DNA of 10,127 nt from Myxococcota bacterium (GTDB taxonomy: Bacteria > Myxococcota_A > Polyangia > HGW-17). The position numbers were made by a program, and so were the translations under genes. The stretch covers positions 1 to 10,127 of the forward strand of contig JAHJLU010000783.1 in the NCBI GenBank assembly GCA_018821745.1, given 5' to 3'. Each line of letters starts with the position of its first letter. Positions within the stretch are counted from its first letter, which is position 1. The notes beneath the pieces were generated by a model. The model was not told the DNA's origin and did not search any database. It worked only from the letters and a program-made list of their open reading frames with translations. Positions 7,535 to 10,127 of the stretch are shown here, piece after piece.

Positions 7535-7540
7535 GGAGGA
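7535..7540 (+). promoter_or_regulatory. Shine-Dalgarno that sets the pseudokinase start
   Basis: GGAGGA lies four bases before ATG 7545, a strong match. It favours 7545 over the in-frame TTG at 7524, which has only a weaker AGAGG upstream. Confidence 0.65.
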
Positions 7541-7544
7541 TTTC

Positions 7545-9980
7545 ATGGCCGATCAACAAGCTTATGTACTGGATGGCCGGTTCGCATTGGGAGCCCTGGT
7601 CGAACGGGTTGCCATTGGTGATTACTATAACGCCACCGATACTCAAACTAATGCGCCGGTTATATTATTCATAACCCACCCAACTGTGCTCCCCGACGCG
7701 CCACGTCTGGAGAAGGCGCGCACGGAGATAGAAGCAGTCTCAAAGGCTTCTGTTTCGGGGATCGATCCCCTCATCTATTGCAATACACTCCCCGACGGCC
7801 GTCTGTTTACTGTCAGAAAAGGTCAAAAATCGGCACCCCTTGCCAGTCGGATCTCACAGGGTACTGTCAACTACCTGGAATCGGTTCAACTCCTCGGCTC
7901 CCTGATCAAGTCCCTGCAGCAAGCCGCAGCGGTTGGGGTTTTCCACCGGGAGATCGGCCCCAATAACGTCATCTTTCTGAATGAAAACACCTTGGGAATC
8001 AAAAACTTCGGGCTTGCCCAACCCTTGGGCAACAACCTCTTCGGCGACCCATGGTTCATGGCACCCGAGCAGGCTGTGGGTCAGGAACCGGGGATGGGTT
8101 CAACCATTTATAGCCTTGCATGTATTTATTATTACATGGTTGTTGTGCTCCCGCCGTTCCAGGATGCTGATCCTGCGGTGCTCTACCAGCGCCATCGGCA
8201 AGAGATGCCTGTTGCTCCATCAAAGGCGCGCCCCGATGTAATCATCCCCGAAGCCATTGACGGTGTCATTCTCAAAGCCATGGCCAAAGAGCCCGGGGCC
8301 CGATATCCCAACCTCTCCTCATTCATCTCCGATCTCAACGGGGCCATCAACCCCGCCCACGGCGATTCATCCATCGCCGCTACCGTTGCCTCTGACCCGG
8401 TGGTCATTCCCCAGGAGGCACCTCCTGCTCAAGTGGCTCTCCCCGTCCAGACTGCACCGGCACCACAGCAAGTTGTCAGTACACCGGCAGTCCAGCAATC
8501 AGCTCCGGTCATGACACCACTGGCATCCAGCCCCGCTACCGATGGTCAGGAAGATCAGATGGATGGCGCCGAGGGAGAAGACGATCAGCCACGATCACCT
8601 CGACGCCGCAAACGTGGCGGTTTCAGGGAGACCTTGTGGTTCAAAAAAGGCGAAGAGGCACGTGTTGAGGAGCCTGCGAAGGCAGAAGATATGCTCAAGG
8701 TGGAGAAGGGGACAGGAACCCTCTCAGATAAAAATAAATCCATCGAAGAGCGATACCGCGATGGAACAGAAAACCTCTCTGCTGATGATCGGCGGAAATT
8801 TTCCGTACGTACCGGGCAGACCGGTGTTTTCCAAGCAGTTAAAGTCGAAGATATCAAAGCGGCTGAAGCAAAACGCGAAGTAGTCGAAACCGAAATGGCC
8901 CAACAGCGTAAAAAATCCAAGCTCCTGTGGGGCATCATTGCTCTGGTCATTATCGCGAGTGCCACGGTCGGAGGCATCTTTGCCGCCAACACCATTTTGT
9001 ACAAAGAGAAATTTTCTGCCAAGGGTATAGAAGAGATGGAGGCCCTCCTCATTTCGGTCAAGCCTGCACCCAAACCGCAGTTTCTCTTTTCGTCCTCCAA
9101 GGATTTTGCCGATCTCCTGAAAAAAGCAAAAGAGGCCCTCAAAAACCGCAATATCGTGCCATCCACAAAGCAGGGAACGGGCGAATCTGCAGCTGAATTC
9201 ATCATTTCCATGATCAAACTAAAGGACACTGCCCACGCAGCGTTGCTGGAATCAGTCAAATCTGAGTTTACCAATTATGCCCTGTCCATGGAGGTGGCCG
9301 CAAAACACCACGACAACATGGATATGCTCATCAGACTCTCCTCGGCCCTGGAGATCATTAACCCCAATAACCAGGTCAGTTCCACCTTCAGACTGTTGGT
9401 TCAATTCTATCAGACCAAAAAGGGGCAACGATTCGCTAAAAAAACACCCATCAAATTCTATCTCGATATGCTCCCCTTTTACCCGCAACTGCCCAACTGG
9501 GATTACGTCTCCAGGGAAAAACTGCAGGCGTGGATGAAGGAGAACAAACGAAGGGGTAACGTTAAAAAAGACGAGGCCTTTGCGCTCATGCTCCACAACC
9601 GGCTGGTTCAGGATTTCCTGAAAAAATCCGATGACTCCGTTATAAACCCTTACAATGATTGCGGCATGTGCACTTTTGTCACCTTGGAAAAAACCATCAA
9701 GGAGCTCTCCACAGGCAAAAAACTGCGCAACAGAAAACTCATTAAAATTCAAGCGGATCTTCCCAAGATCAAGAAACAGGTGCTCGATCAACTCCACAAA
9801 CTGCTCACCAACTATGTGGACAAAAAAGATTTCCGGATGGTAAAACGCACCATATATGCCATCAGTCGCTTCTTCTCCACCACCGACAAGATCGCTATGG
9901 AAGTCATGGCCAAGGTCCAGAAATTCCTTCCTCCCGACTCTCTCGCCAAGGTGTCCAAGGACTTTGTCGCACCAAAGTAG
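7545..9980 (+). CDS. Membrane-anchored protein with a degenerate Ser/Thr kinase domain (predicted pseudokinase)
   Basis: 811 residues from ATG 7545. Residues about 8-265 have a Hanks-type kinase layout, with catalytic positions altered. The beta3 strand (VILFITHPTVL, from 39) has no VAIK lysine and the glycine loop is irregular. HRD is HREIGPNNV (134-142), with Asp to Glu and Lys to Gly. DFG is NFG (154-156). The APE motif (173-175) and the following helices (YSLACIYYYM, 189-198) are kept. This suggests little or no phosphotransfer and a scaffold or ligand-sensing role. A Pro/Ala/Gln-rich linker (about 280-330), an acidic patch (EGEDD, 344-348) and a basic RRRKR (353-357) precede a charged juxtamembrane region. 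One transmembrane helix lies at about 459-483. The remaining roughly 330 residues should be outside the cytoplasm; they look helical, contain a CxxC (706-709) and match nothing I recognise. PknB-like receptors share the inside-kinase, single-TM, outside-domain order. A lipoprotein gene follows directly. Confidence 0.8.
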   Translation: MADQQAYVLDGRFALGALVERVAIGDYYNATDTQTNAPVILFITHPTVLPDAPRLEKARTEIEAVSKASVSGIDPLIYCNTLPDGRLFTVRKGQKSAPLASRISQGTVNYLESVQLLGSLIKSLQQAAAVGVFHREIGPNNVIFLNENTLGIKNFGLAQPLGNNLFGDPWFMAPEQAVGQEPGMGSTIYSLACIYYYMVVVLPPFQDADPAVLYQRHRQEMPVAPSKARPDVIIPEAIDGVILKAMAKEPGARYPNLSSFISDLNGAINPAHGDSSIAATVASDPVVIPQEAPPAQVALPVQTAPAPQQVVSTPAVQQSAPVMTPLASSPATDGQEDQMDGAEGEDDQPRSPRRRKRGGFRETLWFKKGEEARVEEPAKAEDMLKVEKGTGTLSDKNKSIEERYRDGTENLSADDRRKFSVRTGQTGVFQAVKVEDIKAAEAKREVVETEMAQQRKKSKLLWGIIALVIIASATVGGIFAANTILYKEKFSAKGIEEMEALLISVKPAPKPQFLFSSSKDFADLLKKAKEALKNRNIVPSTKQGTGESAAEFIISMIKLKDTAHAALLESVKSEFTNYALSMEVAAKHHDNMDMLIRLSSALEIINPNNQVSSTFRLLVQFYQTKKGQRFAKKTPIKFYLDMLPFYPQLPNWDYVSREKLQAWMKENKRRGNVKKDEAFALMLHNRLVQDFLKKSDDSVINPYNDCGMCTFVTLEKTIKELSTGKKLRNRKLIKIQADLPKIKKQVLDQLHKLLTNYVDKKDFRMVKRTIYAISRFFSTTDKIAMEVMAKVQKFLPPDSLAKVSKDFVAPK

Positions 9981-9984
9981 GTGA
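9977..9984 (+). promoter_or_regulatory. Shine-Dalgarno overlapping the pseudokinase stop codon
   Basis: GTAGGTGA matches the full anti-SD complement GGAGGTGA at seven of eight bases, spans the TAG stop at 9978-9980 and ends two bases before ATG 9987. The aligned spacing from the GGAGG-equivalent is five bases. This supports 9987 over GTG 9981 and implies translational coupling. Confidence 0.5.
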
Positions 9985-9986
9985 AA

Positions 9987-10127
9987 ATGCGGATATTCAT
10001 AGCCATCTTCACCATATCGCTCTTTGCAGGATGCACTCCGAAAAACAGTGCGGAGAGCACTTACGCCCGATGGCGTACCCACTGGCAGTCGAGAAACGGC
10101 GCAGGGATCTATGAACATATTTCCAAG
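9987..10127 (+). CDS. Predicted lipoprotein, N-terminal part only (cut by the right edge)
   Basis: 47 codons remain open to the window edge. The protein starts MRIFIAIFTISLFAGC, a short lipoprotein signal peptide with lipobox LFAGC, so Cys16 would be lipidated after signal peptidase II cleavage. The mature part begins CTPKNSAES and continues with an aromatic and basic stretch (YARWRTHWQSRNGAGIYEHI) that I do not assign to a family. The residues after the Cys do not include Asp at +2, so in a Gram-negative host outer-membrane sorting is likely. The alternative start GTG 9981 would add V-K. It begins six bases after the pseudokinase stop and is almost certainly in its operon, so it may act on the same envelope process. 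Confidence 0.7.
   Translation, partial: MRIFIAIFTISLFAGCTPKNSAESTYARWRTHWQSRNGAGIYEHISK

Larger units (their letters stand above)
7180..7544. other. Divergent intergenic region, about 365 bases
   Basis: Separates the minus-strand propeller/uppP operon from the plus-strand pseudokinase operon, so it should hold promoters for both. It contains a short inverted repeat CGGCC/GGCCG (7205-7209, 7218-7222) in the propeller leader, an A9 run at 7275-7283, a palindrome at 7305-7317, a spaced inverted repeat at 7370-7423 and a sigma70-like promoter at 7424-7452. I found no convincing small gene; a 21-codon frame from ATG 7309 lacks a properly spaced ribosome site. Confidence 0.6.

Noticed and set aside
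8655..8668. CACGTG core as a possible parS inside the pseudokinase gene
   Set aside because: The flanks (AGGCACGTGTTG) do not extend the symmetry and do not match the parS consensus beyond the six-base core. Another CACGTG near 6484 is equally poor.
8585..9274. Minus-strand open frame of 229 codons
   Set aside because: It is antisense to the linker and transmembrane region of the pseudokinase. The composition follows from the opposite strand and there is no ribosome site or motif.
9252..10118. Long open frame on the minus strand (288 codons)
   Set aside because: It lies antisense to the pseudokinase C-terminus and the lipoprotein start, both with better ribosome sites and recognisable features. 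Its sequence has no family resemblance; it is a shadow.

Overview
The window reads as chromosomal DNA of a Gram-negative bacterium of moderately high GC. ParB has the chromosomal-type N-terminus (LGRGLSALLP), and there are envelope genes: an undecaprenyl-diphosphatase, a secreted beta-propeller and a lipoprotein. The gene styles resemble Deltaproteobacteria/Desulfobacterota or a related candidate lineage, but this is an impression from protein flavour only. I see no insertion sequence, integrase, CRISPR array or phage gene.

Layout. (1) 1-71: a tRNA-Thr(CGT), cut by the left edge and missing five 5' bases. (2) 134-5187, plus strand: a tightly packed string parA, parB, folD and a large GH57 alpha-glucan enzyme, with gaps of 2, -20 and 14 bases, so probably one transcript. 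It joins chromosome segregation (ParA/ParB), one-carbon folate metabolism (FolD) and storage-glucan chemistry (GH57). (3) 5188-5223: a short convergent junction without a clear hairpin terminator. (4) 7179-5224, minus strand: a two-gene operon of a secreted YVTN-type beta-propeller with a cysteine-rich basic tail, followed 15 bases later by uppP (undecaprenyl-diphosphate recycling). (5) 7180-7544: a divergent intergenic region with a promoter candidate, a spaced inverted repeat next to it, and a compact palindrome. (6) 7545-10127, plus strand: a membrane-anchored protein with a degenerate Ser/Thr kinase fold, then a lipoprotein gene that runs off the right edge.

The most unusual items are the predicted pseudokinase, which has lost the ATP-anchoring lysine, the HRD aspartate and the DFG aspartate and carries a roughly 330-residue unrecognised domain outside the membrane; an extra helical segment of about 100 residues inside the GH57 enzyme; and the coupling of the pseudokinase to a lipoprotein gene whose Shine-Dalgarno overlaps the kinase stop codon. 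Antisense open frames in this GC-rich DNA are treated as shadows.
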